In this document: positions 8,433 to 16,157 of the stretch, piece after piece
Layout: every line of letters begins with the position of its first letter
Position numbering within the stretch: position 1 is the stretch's first letter
Source of the DNA: Alphaproteobacteria bacterium
GTDB taxonomy: Bacteria; Pseudomonadota; Alphaproteobacteria; Sphingomonadales; Sphingomonadaceae
Length of the DNA: 64,000 bases
Assembly (NCBI GenBank): GCA_005883305.1
Contig: VBAC01000001.1
Span: forward strand, 2,170,001 to 2,234,000
Reading direction: 5' to 3'
The notes under the pieces: model-generated
Databases searched by the model: none
What the model was told of the DNA's origin: nothing
What the model saw: the letters and a program-made list of their open reading frames with translations, nothing else
Translations under genes and position numbers: made by a program

Positions 8433-8882
8433 ATGCGTATCGCCTTAATCGGCTTGGCTCTGGCAGGCGCGGTAGCCGTCTCCCCGGGGCACTCGGCCCA
8501 GCCGCGCGCGGCGGCTTCCTGCCACCTTTCGCTCCCGGCATCGCCCGACTCCGAGACCTTCGCCGGCGCCGGCCACAGCGGCGCCGCCGCTTCGGCGCAG
8601 CAGACCGGCGCCCTCTTTGCTTCCGCCGCCTCGCATCTGTGCGCCTCGGGAGTCGTCCGCCCCGCCAACCTCGCACGCTACCGCCGGCTGCTGGTGCGCA
8701 ACGCCGAGGGCGCCAACGAGCCCAACATCTACGACGATGCCGAGGAGCAGCCGGGCGCCCTCATCATCGAGTTCGCCTTCGCCGGAGGCCCGCCGCCGAC
8801 TCAGGAGGCGGTCGAGGCCGCGCTGCGTTGCTGGCGCAACCCGGGCGCCGCCGGCTGCAGCGCAGAGGATGTGGGGCCGTAG
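8433..8882 (+). CDS. Secreted protein of unknown function
   Basis: 149 aa with a signal peptide (MRIALIGLALAGAVAVSPG...). Four cysteines (ASCHLSL, HLCASG, LRCWRN, AGCSAED) could form two disulfides. I recognise no family. The start follows GGGGAGAGTGGAC. It is divergent from the peroxiredoxin gene, and a palindromic repeat lies downstream. Confidence 0.6.
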   Translation: MRIALIGLALAGAVAVSPGHSAQPRAAASCHLSLPASPDSETFAGAGHSGAAASAQQTGALFASAASHLCASGVVRPANLARYRRLLVRNAEGANEPNIYDDAEEQPGALIIEFAFAGGPPPTQEAVEAALRCWRNPGAAGCSAEDVGP

Positions 8883-8935
8883 GTCGATACTCCGTCGGAA
8901 CTTCGCGCTGGCCGGATTCCCGCCCGACATTCTCA

Positions 8936-9053
8936 GAGTCACCCCGGCGAAGGCCGGGGCCCATGAACCGAAGCCGTTGTGAGCAGGCCGCGGCGACATC
9001 GCCTCTACCTCGAAGGCGGCGTTCATGGGTCCCGGCCTTCGCCGGGATGACTC
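8936..9053. repeat. Palindromic repeat pair, 'ccggcgaaggccggg' family
   Basis: The left arm at 8936-8967 (gagtcaccccggcgaaggcc...) and the inverted right arm at 9022-9053 each hold a small CCGGCGAAGGCCGG stem and a CATGAA/TTCATG edge. The same arm sequence recurs at 22237-22350 and 61112-61231, so this is a dispersed family. Confidence 0.8.
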
Positions 9054-9092
9054 TCCTGGTTGGCCGGACGCTTTTCCAATTGCGCCAAGGCC

Positions 9093-9449
9093 TCATGGGC
9101 GCCGCACGCCGGTGAAGCGGCGGTCGACGCTCATCACCTTGAGCGCACCTTCCATCCGATCGCCGCTCACATGGCCTTCGATCCGGTAGGGTACGAGCAT
9201 CCGGCTGCCGCGCAGGACGAAGCCATTGCCCTCGATGCTGCCATTCGCCGTCACGCTGCCCTGGCCGTGAATTTGGCCACGCAGGGCCGAACCCTGCCGG
9301 CGCAGCACGAAATATCCGCGCCGTTCGGGGCCATGCCGCGTCTGCCAGGTCAGATCCCATATGCCGTCGAAGCGCGGCGCTGGTGCCTGCGCGGCGCCGG
9401 CGGCCGCGATCATCCCGAGGCAGAGGCCCATGCCAAGCGCGCGGATCAT
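9093..9449 (-). CDS. Small exported protein of unknown function
   Basis: 118 aa with a signal peptide (MIRALGMGLCLGMIAAAGAAQA). The mature part starts FDGIWDLTWQTRHGPERRGYFVL and looks all-beta, with alternating polar and hydrophobic residues and repeated GSV/GSI/GNG turns, as in small lipocalin-like or DUF-type barrels. No specific family is recognised. Confidence 0.6.
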   Translation of the reverse strand: MIRALGMGLCLGMIAAAGAAQAPAPRFDGIWDLTWQTRHGPERRGYFVLRRQGSALRGQIHGQGSVTANGSIEGNGFVLRGSRMLVPYRIEGHVSGDRMEGALKVMSVDRRFTGVRRP

Positions 9450-9532
9450 GGCACGAAGGATAGTGCAGGCTTGGCCGCCCGGACAAGCTTGATCGCTTGA
9501 TCACGAATGCCGCGAGCGGCTACCCCGGAGCG

Positions 9533-9994
9533 ATGGATCCCGGCCCCGCCGTCTCGACCATCGCTCACCAGATCCAGCTGGCCGTCGCGCCGGTCTTCCT
9601 GCTTGCCGGCATCGGCTCGATCCTCAACGTTCTCGCCGGGCGGCTGGCGCGGGTGGTCGAGCGCGCGCGCATGCTCGAGCGCGACTTCGCCTCGTTCGAC
9701 GAGGAGACGCGGGCCGCGGCAACGGCCGAGCTGAGGCTGCTCGACCAGCGGATGACGGTGGTCAACCTCTCGCTCTCCGCCTGCACCGCGGCGGCCCTGT
9801 TCGTCTGCGTCACCGTCGCCCTGATGTTCACCGGAAGCCTTGCCGACGCGGCCTTCGGCCGGCCCGTCGCCTGGCTGTTCGTGCTGACGATGCTGCTGCT
9901 GATCCTCGGCCTGATCCTGTTCCTGTGGGAGGTGCGGCTCGCCGTCCGATCGCTCCGCGTGCGGCGCGCGCTGATGCCTCACCGCCGCGGCTGA
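9533..9994 (+). CDS. DUF2721 family membrane protein
   Basis: 153 aa with three membrane helices: [42 protein letters not shown] and [22 protein letters not shown]. The motif [15 protein letters not shown] and a short cytoplasmic coiled stretch after helix 1 are typical of DUF2721. Function unknown. A TTG 12 codons upstream (9497) is an alternative start. The last 16 bases overlap the end of the convergent dctA gene. Confidence 0.85.
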   Translation: MDPGPAVSTIAHQIQLAVAPVFLLAGIGSILNVLAGRLARVVERARMLERDFASFDEETRAAATAELRLLDQRMTVVNLSLSACTAAALFVCVTVALMFTGSLADAAFGRPVAWLFVLTMLLLILGLILFLWEVRLAVRSLRVRRALMPHRRG

Positions 9995-11313
9995 ACGTCG
10001 CTCTTTCCCGCGATCTGAAGCGCGTCGCTTTCAGCCTCGGTGAGCTCCGCTCCCTGACCATGGAACGCGGCGGCGAGCTGCGCCGGGCTGACCGCGCCCT
10101 CCCAGCGGGCGACGACGATCGTCGCCACCGCATTGCCGATGAAGTTGGTGAGGCTTCGGCATTCGCTCATGAACCGGTCGACGCCGAGGATCAAAGCCAT
10201 GCCGGCGACGGGGATGGCGGGCAGCACCGAAAGGGTGGCGGCGAGGACGATGAAGCCCGAGCCGGTCACCCCGGCGGCGCCCTTGGAGGAGAGGATGGCG
10301 ACGGCCATCAGCAGCAATTGATCGCCGAGCGACAAGTCGATCCCGCAGGCTTGGGCGATGAACAAGGCGGCAAGCGACATGTAGATGTTGGTGCCGTCGA
10401 GGTTGAACGAATAGCCGGCGGGGACGACCAGGCCGACGATCGGCTTGGGGCAGCCGGCGCGCTCGAGCTTCTCCATCAGGAGCGGTAGCGCGCTTTCGGA
10501 GGAGGAGGTGCCAAGCACGAGCAGAAGCTCGTCCTTGATGTAGCCGACCAGCGCGAAGATCGAGAAACCGGCGGCTCGGGCGATCAGGCCGAGCACGACG
10601 ATCACGAACAGCAGCGCCGTCGCGTAGAAGGTGGCGACCAGGGCGGCCAGGTTGGCGAGCGTGCCGATTCCGTATTGCCCGATGGTGAAGGCCATCGCGC
10701 CGAATGCGCCGATCGGCGCCGCGTACATCAGGATGTGGACGATCCTGAAGACGACCGCGGTCAGCGTCCGCAGCAGGTCGAGCAGCCGATCGCCGGCCGC
10801 GCCCAGCTGCGCGAGGGCGATTCCGAACAGGATGGCGACGAGCAGGACCTGGAGGATCTCGCCGCCGGTGAGCGCGCTGGCCAGCGTGTCGGGTATGATG
10901 TGGAGAAGGAAACCGGTGACGCTCTGTTCGTGCGCCTGGCTGACATAGGTCGAGACCGAGGCCGGGTTCAGGCCGGCCGGAGCGACGTTCAGTCCCGCCC
11001 CGGGCCGGACGAGGTTGGCGACAATCAGGCCGACCGCCAGCGCGAAGGTGGAGACGGCGAGGAAATAGCCCATCGCCTTGGCGCCGACGCGCCCGAAGGC
11101 TTTCAGATCGGCCATTCCGGCGATTCCGGTGACGACGGTGAGGAAGATGACCGGGGTGATGATCATCTTGACCAGCTTGATGAAGCCGTCGCCGAGCGGC
11201 TTCATCGCCCGCCCGGTCTCCGGCGAGAGCCAGCCGAGCAGGGCGCCGGCGGCGATCGCGACCAGCACCCAGAAATAGAGCGTGCGCCAGAACGGCCGCG
11301 CGGGCTTCGCCAT
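9979..11313 (-). CDS. dctA: C4-dicarboxylate/cation symporter DctA
   Basis: A 444-aa member of the glutamate/dicarboxylate:sodium/proton symporter (DAACS) family, located in the inner membrane. The serine-rich re-entrant loop is [10 protein letters not shown], the conserved [19 protein letters not shown] motif forms helix 7, and [14 protein letters not shown] and [18 protein letters not shown] form the second hairpin and helix 8. The expected substrates are succinate, fumarate and malate. No dctBD two-component genes are adjacent. Confidence 0.93.
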   Translation of the reverse strand: MAKPARPFWRTLYFWVLVAIAAGALLGWLSPETGRAMKPLGDGFIKLVKMIITPVIFLTVVTGIAGMADLKAFGRVGAKAMGYFLAVSTFALAVGLIVANLVRPGAGLNVAPAGLNPASVSTYVSQAHEQSVTGFLLHIIPDTLASALTGGEILQVLLVAILFGIALAQLGAAGDRLLDLLRTLTAVVFRIVHILMYAAPIGAFGAMAFTIGQYGIGTLANLAALVATFYATALLFVIVVLGLIARAAGFSIFALVGYIKDELLLVLGTSSSESALPLLMEKLERAGCPKPIVGLVVPAGYSFNLDGTNIYMSLAALFIAQACGIDLSLGDQLLLMAVAILSSKGAAGVTGSGFIVLAATLSVLPAIPVAGMALILGVDRFMSECRSLTNFIGNAVATIVVARWEGAVSPAQLAAAFHGQGAELTEAESDALQIAGKSDVQPRR

Positions 11314-11418
11314 CGTCCCCTCCCCGGCGCTCTTCGGCGGCGCCCCGGGCGAAACCCTAGTGGCACGCGCGGCGGCTGTCAGGTTGAACTTTGCGGCGGT
11401 TATGCGCTTTGTGCGCGC

Positions 11419-11526
11419 ATGGATGAGAATGGAGGGCAGGCGGCCCAGCTGGCGCGGGTGGCGCTGATCGTCTCGGCGATGGCGCTCGCGCTGGCGATCC
11501 TCGGCCTGTTCCTGCCGATCAGCTAG
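11419..11526 (+). CDS. Possible 35-aa single-pass membrane protein
   Basis: A short frame begins [18 protein letters not shown] and continues into one hydrophobic helix ending LGLFLPIS. Charged N-terminus, single helix and a clean stop make it plausible. It overlaps the convergent 43-aa gene by 8 bases. No clear ribosome binding site is seen. Confidence 0.4.
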   Translation: MDENGGQAAQLARVALIVSAMALALAILGLFLPIS

Positions 11527-11650
11527 AGGCTTGCGCCGGGCGCAGGTCGGCCAGGAAGGCCGTGACCAGGCAGGCGATGCCGGCGACGGGGCCGAGCGCG
11601 ATCATCATCGGCGCGACCTCGGCGAGGCGTATCAGCAACAGGCGGGCCAT
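11519..11650 (-). CDS. 43-aa membrane protein downstream of PspC
   Basis: The frame starts [20 protein letters not shown] and has a long hydrophobic stretch through [14 protein letters not shown]. The start codon lies only three bases after the pspC stop, so it is likely translated as part of the same message. It is too short for family assignment. Confidence 0.5.
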   Translation of the reverse strand: MARLLLIRLAEVAPMMIALGPVAGIACLVTAFLADLRPAQASS

Positions 11651-11653
11651 GGC

Positions 11654-11842
11654 TCAACGGCTCTCGGCCAGCAAGGCGGTGGCGAGATAGATGACGATCG
11701 CGACCGGCCCGAGAAGGAGCAGGGTGGCGGCGATCGCGCCGACGCGGATCACCAGCGGGTCCCAGCCGGTGGTGCGGGCGAGGCCGGCGCAGACTCCGAG
11801 GGCCTTAGCGTTGCTCTTGTCGAGGGCGTAGCTGCTGTTCAT
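11654..11842 (-). CDS. PspC domain protein (phage-shock type)
   Basis: 62 aa. The N-terminal NAKALGVCAGLARTTGWDPLVIRV is the PspC signature (normally GVCAGIAEYFG.D..lvRl), followed by one membrane helix, LLLLGPVAIVIYLATALLA. PspC proteins sense or respond to inner-membrane stress, usually with PspB and PspA; neither is recognised here. It sits in a minus-strand string of three very small membrane-protein genes (36, 62 and 43 aa). Confidence 0.85.
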   Translation of the reverse strand: MNSSYALDKSNAKALGVCAGLARTTGWDPLVIRVGAIAATLLLLGPVAIVIYLATALLAESR

Positions 11843-11903
11843 CGTTTCAAGTCCGAATGAGTGGGTGTGGAGGGTCCCGCAGGACCGGGTCCGGTCCGGT
11901 CAA

Positions 11904-12014
11904 TCAGATGACCGGAACCGGGCCGATCGCGGCGGAAAGGAACAGGCTCGAAGCGACCAGCGCGCCGACGAGCGAGAAAGCCAGCGTCTGCAGGCTGTGG
12001 ATGGAAAGGGTCAT
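11904..12014 (-). CDS. 36-aa membrane protein upstream of pspC
   Basis: The frame starts MTLSIHSLQTLAFSLVGALV and ends IGPVPVI. One hydrophobic helix is present. AGGAG is placed 6-7 bases before the ATG, which supports translation. It is the first of three short membrane-protein genes including pspC, about 60 bases downstream. Function unknown. Confidence 0.6.
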   Translation of the reverse strand: MTLSIHSLQTLAFSLVGALVASSLFLSAAIGPVPVI

Positions 12015-12216
12015 TTCTTGTCTCCTTTGGTCGACCTCGGGACCATCCCGGGGTCATGCCAAAAGATATGCATCCGCCGTGCCAAGTGCGGAAAACGGCG
12101 AAAATTCGCCGTTTCCGGTGCATCGCCCGATGAACCTTGGATTTACGAGTCCCAACTCACGGCAAATTGCGCCAAGAATTGGCGTCCGATTGCGAACGAT
12201 GGCGGGCTTTGACCGA

Positions 12217-12660
12217 TCAGGCCGCGGGCGGCGCGGGCTCGCTCGCTCCGACGGGCTCGACGACAGTCGGCGCTGTCTTGACCAGATGGTTGCCGATAAG
12301 GCCGCCGAGCAGCGGCGCGGCGACGGTAACCGCCTGCATCCATGCTGCTATCGGAAATGGCATCACACCGAGTCCTGCGAGGATCGCGTAGACGATTGTC
12401 ACCGTCCAGGCAGGCCACGCTTGGCGGGAGATAAGCTTGGCGAGCGCGGCCCCAGCGAGCGTGCCGCCGAAGATGGCGACGAGCAGGCCGATCTTCGGTC
12501 CGGCAGGCATGTTCAGCACCAATTCGACCACTTGACGACTGTTGTAGAGGTTCACGTCATGCGGAACCGAATAGGTGGCGCCGACCGCCACTATGCCGAT
12601 CAGGATCAGAACGAGATAGCCGGCGATCAGGCCGGCGACGATCCCGAGAACAGCGCGCAT
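12217..12660 (-). CDS. Membrane protein of unknown function
   Basis: 147 aa with four hydrophobic helices: AVLGIVAGLIAGYLVLILIGI, IGLLVAIFGGTLAGAALA, WTVTIVYAILAGLGVMP and VTVAAPLLGGLIG. The ATG at 12660 is preferred to one five codons upstream because GGGAGG precedes it at normal spacing. No family recognised. Confidence 0.7.
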   Translation of the reverse strand: MRAVLGIVAGLIAGYLVLILIGIVAVGATYSVPHDVNLYNSRQVVELVLNMPAGPKIGLLVAIFGGTLAGAALAKLISRQAWPAWTVTIVYAILAGLGVMPFPIAAWMQAVTVAAPLLGGLIGNHLVKTAPTVVEPVGASEPAPPAA

Positions 12661-12701
12661 CAATCCCTCCCCCATTGGTTCCCGTAGCTATAGGTCGGCG
12701 C

Positions 12702-13565
12702 TCAGCTTCCGACAACCGTTCCGCCGTTGGGGTGGAGTACCTGCCCGGACATGTAGCTTGAATCCTCGCAGGCGAGGAACAGGAACGCGGGAGCGACCTC
12801 GTTCGGCTGACCCGGCCGGCCCATCGGCGTGTCCTTGCCGAAATCCTTCATCTTCTCCGGCGTCGAGCCTCCGAACGGATTGAGCGGGGTCCAGATCGGC
12901 CCTGGGGCGACTGCGTTGACTCGGATTCCCTCGCCGACCAGATTTTCCGAGAGCGAGCGGGTGAAGGCGGTGATCGCGCCCTTGGTCGCCGAGTAATCGA
13001 GCAGCTCCTTCGATCCCTGATACATGGTGATCGAGGTGCAGTTGACGATCGCCGACCCTTTTTTGAGGTGCGGGCGAACGGCCTGGGTCAGGAAGAACAT
13101 CGAGAAGATGTTGGTCTGGAAGGTCCGCTTCAGCTGCTTTTCGCTGATGTCGGTGATGTCCTTGTCGGGATGCTGCTCGCCGGCATTGTTGACGAGGATG
13201 TCGAGCCCCCCGAGCTTCTCGACGACCTCCTTCACCGCGCGGTCGCAAAAATCCTTGTCGCCGAGATCGCCGGCGATGGTCACCGCCTTGCGCCCTTCGG
13301 CCTCGACGATCCGCTTCGTCTTCGCGGCGTCGTCATGCTCGCACAGATAGAGGATGGCAACGTCGGCGCCCTCGCGCGCGAACAGAGCGGCGACCGCGCG
13401 GCCGATGCCGCTGTCGGCGCCGGTGACCAGCGCCACCTTGCCCGCCAGGCGCCCGGAGCCGGGATAGCGCGGCTCCCAATCCGGCTTGGGCTCGAGCTCG
13501 CTTTCGTGACCGGGAAGATCGCCTTCCCGAACCATTTCGACAATTTCCGTTTCGGCTCCGCTCAT
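12702..13565 (-). CDS. General-stress SDR oxidoreductase (YdaD/YghA-like)
   Basis: 287 aa. A 40-residue N-terminal extension (EPKPDWEPRYPGSGRLAGK) is typical of this SDR subgroup. The Rossmann motif is TGADSGIGRAVA, followed by NNAGEQ, catalytic Ser in NCTSIT and Tyr/Lys in DYSATKGA. The C-terminal SSYMSGQVLHPNGGTVV is conserved. Homologues are general-stress proteins. A GGAAC-type promoter lies directly upstream, in agreement. The start at 13565 is chosen over 13583. Confidence 0.92.
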   Translation of the reverse strand: MSGAETEIVEMVREGDLPGHESELEPKPDWEPRYPGSGRLAGKVALVTGADSGIGRAVAALFAREGADVAILYLCEHDDAAKTKRIVEAEGRKAVTIAGDLGDKDFCDRAVKEVVEKLGGLDILVNNAGEQHPDKDITDISEKQLKRTFQTNIFSMFFLTQAVRPHLKKGSAIVNCTSITMYQGSKELLDYSATKGAITAFTRSLSENLVGEGIRVNAVAPGPIWTPLNPFGGSTPEKMKDFGKDTPMGRPGQPNEVAPAFLFLACEDSSYMSGQVLHPNGGTVVGS

Positions 13566-13600
13566 CGCGTTTTTCCTTCGCATCGGTAGTCGAAGGGAAA

Positions 13601-13625
13601 AACCGCTTGGTCGAAAGGGCGTTCC
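13601..13625 (-). promoter_or_regulatory. EcfG-type general-stress promoter of the SDR gene
   Basis: Read on the minus strand: GGAAC at 13625-13621, 17 bases, then GTT at 13603-13601. This matches the alphaproteobacterial EcfG (NepR-PhyR pathway) consensus GGAAC-N16/17-(C)GTT. It lies about 35 bases before the SDR start, leaving a short leader. Confidence 0.7.
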
Positions 13626-13679
13626 CAGCCATGAGCGCCGCGCGCACCACGCCTCGTTAGGCTCGCGTTCATCTTACAT

Positions 13680-13693
13680 GCTACAAATGTAGC
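13680..13693. promoter_or_regulatory. BlaI/MecI-like operator before the TonB-dependent receptor
   Basis: GCTACAAATGTAGC is a perfect dyad with five-base arms. The inner CTACA-NN-TGTAG equals the core of BlaI/MecI repressor operators. It lies 22 bases before the receptor start, in promoter position. No blaI or blaR1-type gene is in the window, so the repressor would be encoded elsewhere. Confidence 0.5.
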
Positions 13694-13714
13694 GGGCTCA
13701 ACCGGGGGTCACGA

Positions 13715-15802
13715 ATGTCCACGCCTGTCTTTCACGCGCGCCGTCACCTGCTCCTGGTGGCGCTGCTGAGCTCGACATCGGCCGCCTTCGCCCAGAATGC
13801 GGACGCGCCACCTCCCGCGGGCGAGACCGCGCCGGCGAGCGGCACGCGGACCTACACGCCGGCGGACTTCGCCCGCTTCAACCCGCGCAACGCACTCGAC
13901 ATGCTGAGCAACGTGCCCGGCTTCGCCATCGACGAGGCGGACACCGAACGGCGCGGCCTTGGGCAGGCGACCGGCAACGTGCTGATCAACGGCGAGCGCT
14001 TCTCCGGCAAATCGACCGACATCTTCACCGAGCTTCGCCGGATCAGCGCCGCCAACGTCGCGCGGATCGAGGTCGTCGACGGCTCGACGCTGAACATTCC
14101 CGGCCTCAGCGGGCAGGTCGCCAACGTGATCACGCTCTCGCGCGGCCTTTCCGGCAACTATATCTGGCGGCCCCAGATCCGCGCCCACCGCACCCCGGCG
14201 CGGCTGACCAGCGGCGAAGTCTCGCTGAACGGATCGCTGAGCGGCACGGACTATACGCTCAGCCTGCGCAACGACAGTTTCCGCAACGGCAATGCGGGGC
14301 CGGAGCTGGTCACCAACCCCGCCGGCGACATCCTCGACGTTCGCGACGAGGTGCTCGGCGTGAACGGCGAGCGGGTGCGGCTCAGCGGAACGCTCCACCG
14401 CGCCTTCGGCAACGACACCGTGCTCAACCTCAACATGCTGTTCGGGATTTCGCCGCAGGACCTCGAGGAGATTTCGCTGCGCTCCGGCCCCGGCCAGCCG
14501 GACCGCAACCGCAACCTGGTCGAGCGCAACCGCCAGCACAATTTCGAGCTTGGCGGCGATTACGAGCTCGGCCTGATCGGCGGGCGGCTGAAGCTGATCG
14601 GAGTGACCCGCGGAACCCATACCGACTTCAGGCAGACGCTGATCCAGACGTTCGCCGATGCGACGCCGGCCGAAGGCCAGCGCTTCACCCAGCTCGCCGA
14701 CGAGAGCGAGACGATCGGGCGCGGCGAGTTTCGCTGGCGCGGCGGCGGCGCCGACTGGCAGGTGAGCCTGGAAGGCGTGCTCAACCGGCTCGACGTCGTC
14801 AACGCGCTCTACACGCGAGACTCCGGCGGCGACTTCATCAACGTGCCCTTCCCGGATTCGGCGGCGACGGTCGAGGAACAGCGGGCCGAGATCGGCCTCA
14901 CCTACGGCCGGCCGCTGTCTCCCAAGCTGAGCCTGCAAGCCTCGCTGGGCGGGGAATATTCGCAGCTTAGCCAGAGCGGGCCGAACGGGCTCAGCCGAAC
15001 CTTCTACCGGCCCAAGGGCTATCTCAACCTCGCCTGGCGCCCGCGCGCCGGGCTCGACGTCAGCGCCCGCATCGAGCGCGTCGTCGGCCAGCTCAACTTC
15101 TTCGATTTCGTCGCCTCGGGCAACGTCAGCTCCGGAACGCAGAACGCCGGCAACGCCAATCTCGTGCCGCCGCAGAGCTGGGACGCACGCATCGAGGCGA
15201 CCCGCAACCTTGGGCGCTGGGGCACGGCGACCGCGAGGATCTACGGGCGGCTGATCAGCGACATCGTCGACATCATTCCGGTGGGCGGCGGCCAATCGCC
15301 GGGCAATTTGGAGGGGACGGCCACGGTGCTTGGCGTGCAATGGACCAGCACGTTCAACCTCGATCCGATCGGGGTGCCCGGCGCCAAGATCGACATGAAC
15401 CTGCAATTCCAGCAGAGCCGGCTTACCGATCCACTGACCGGCGAGCGCCGGCCGATCAACGAGAATACGACCCGGCAGATCGACATCAGCTTCCGCCACG
15501 ATATCCCGCGTACCGACTGGGCCTATGGCGGCGGCTTCTTCCAATATCGGCAGGCGCCGCTCTACCGGCTCGACCAGCGCTGGCACTTCCTCGACACGCC
15601 GGGGAGCCTCGGCGCCTTCGTCGAGCACAAGGACGTATTCGGGCTGACCGTTCGCGCGGCGGTCGACAACCTCCTCGACACCAACGAGAGCTTCACGCGC
15701 ACGTTCTACAACGGCCTCAGGACCAACGGCCCGCTGGCCACCGAGGCGCGGGACCGCTTCTACGGCCCGATCTTCAGCCTGACGATTACCGGGACGATCT
15801 AG
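13715..15802 (+). CDS. TonB-dependent outer-membrane receptor
   Basis: 695 aa. A signal peptide ends near AFAQ. The plug domain (about 45-160) contains ALDMLSNVPGFAIDEAD, NVLINGERFSGKSTDIF and IARIEVVDGSTL-like segments. The remainder is the 22-strand barrel, ending with FYGPIFSLTITGTI. The plug resembles receptors with short N-termini lacking the usual carboxypeptidase-like domain. Substrate not predictable. The end overlaps a convergent gene by 17 bases, and a BlaI-like operator lies upstream. Confidence 0.87.
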   Translation: MSTPVFHARRHLLLVALLSSTSAAFAQNADAPPPAGETAPASGTRTYTPADFARFNPRNALDMLSNVPGFAIDEADTERRGLGQATGNVLINGERFSGKSTDIFTELRRISAANVARIEVVDGSTLNIPGLSGQVANVITLSRGLSGNYIWRPQIRAHRTPARLTSGEVSLNGSLSGTDYTLSLRNDSFRNGNAGPELVTNPAGDILDVRDEVLGVNGERVRLSGTLHRAFGNDTVLNLNMLFGISPQDLEEISLRSGPGQPDRNRNLVERNRQHNFELGGDYELGLIGGRLKLIGVTRGTHTDFRQTLIQTFADATPAEGQRFTQLADESETIGRGEFRWRGGGADWQVSLEGVLNRLDVVNALYTRDSGGDFINVPFPDSAATVEEQRAEIGLTYGRPLSPKLSLQASLGGEYSQLSQSGPNGLSRTFYRPKGYLNLAWRPRAGLDVSARIERVVGQLNFFDFVASGNVSSGTQNAGNANLVPPQSWDARIEATRNLGRWGTATARIYGRLISDIVDIIPVGGGQSPGNLEGTATVLGVQWTSTFNLDPIGVPGAKIDMNLQFQQSRLTDPLTGERRPINENTTRQIDISFRHDIPRTDWAYGGGFFQYRQAPLYRLDQRWHFLDTPGSLGAFVEHKDVFGLTVRAAVDNLLDTNESFTRTFYNGLRTNGPLATEARDRFYGPIFSLTITGTI

Positions 15803-16070
15803 CGTCGGCGAAGCGCTGCGGCCGTGCGGGGGCCGGCTCCGGCAAAAGCACGTCGCGGCCCCGAACCTGGGCCGGCACGGCGCCGGCCGGGCGGCACTGG
15901 GCGACAACCGAGGGATAAGCGAGGTCCACGTAGCGCTCGAGCACGCTCGCGGTGGCGGCGGCGCAGGCGGCCTCGCTGGCGTAGCGCGGTTCGGCGATCT
16001 GGACTTCCTGGCAGGAAGCATCGCCTTCGCCGCAGCCGAGTATCGCGATCAGGTAGAGCGCCGGTCCCAT
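15786..16070 (-). CDS. Small conserved-type protein with four cysteines
   Basis: 94 aa. The N-terminus MGPALYLIAILGCGEGDASC is hydrophobic and followed by QEVQIAEPRYASEAACAAAT and YPSVVAQCRP. Regular cysteine spacing suggests an exported disulfide protein. I have an impression of similar short proteins in sphingomonads but cannot name a family. It is convergent and overlapping with the receptor gene and divergent from the exporter gene. Confidence 0.6.
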   Translation of the reverse strand: MGPALYLIAILGCGEGDASCQEVQIAEPRYASEAACAAATASVLERYVDLAYPSVVAQCRPAGAVPAQVRGRDVLLPEPAPARPQRFADARSSR

Positions 16071-16157
16071 GAGCGCTCAATGCTTGAGCCCATCGCACGT
16101 TCCACTCGTTTCACCGCCGATTTGGGGATGGGGCCCAGCGCCCCTATCTACGACAGG

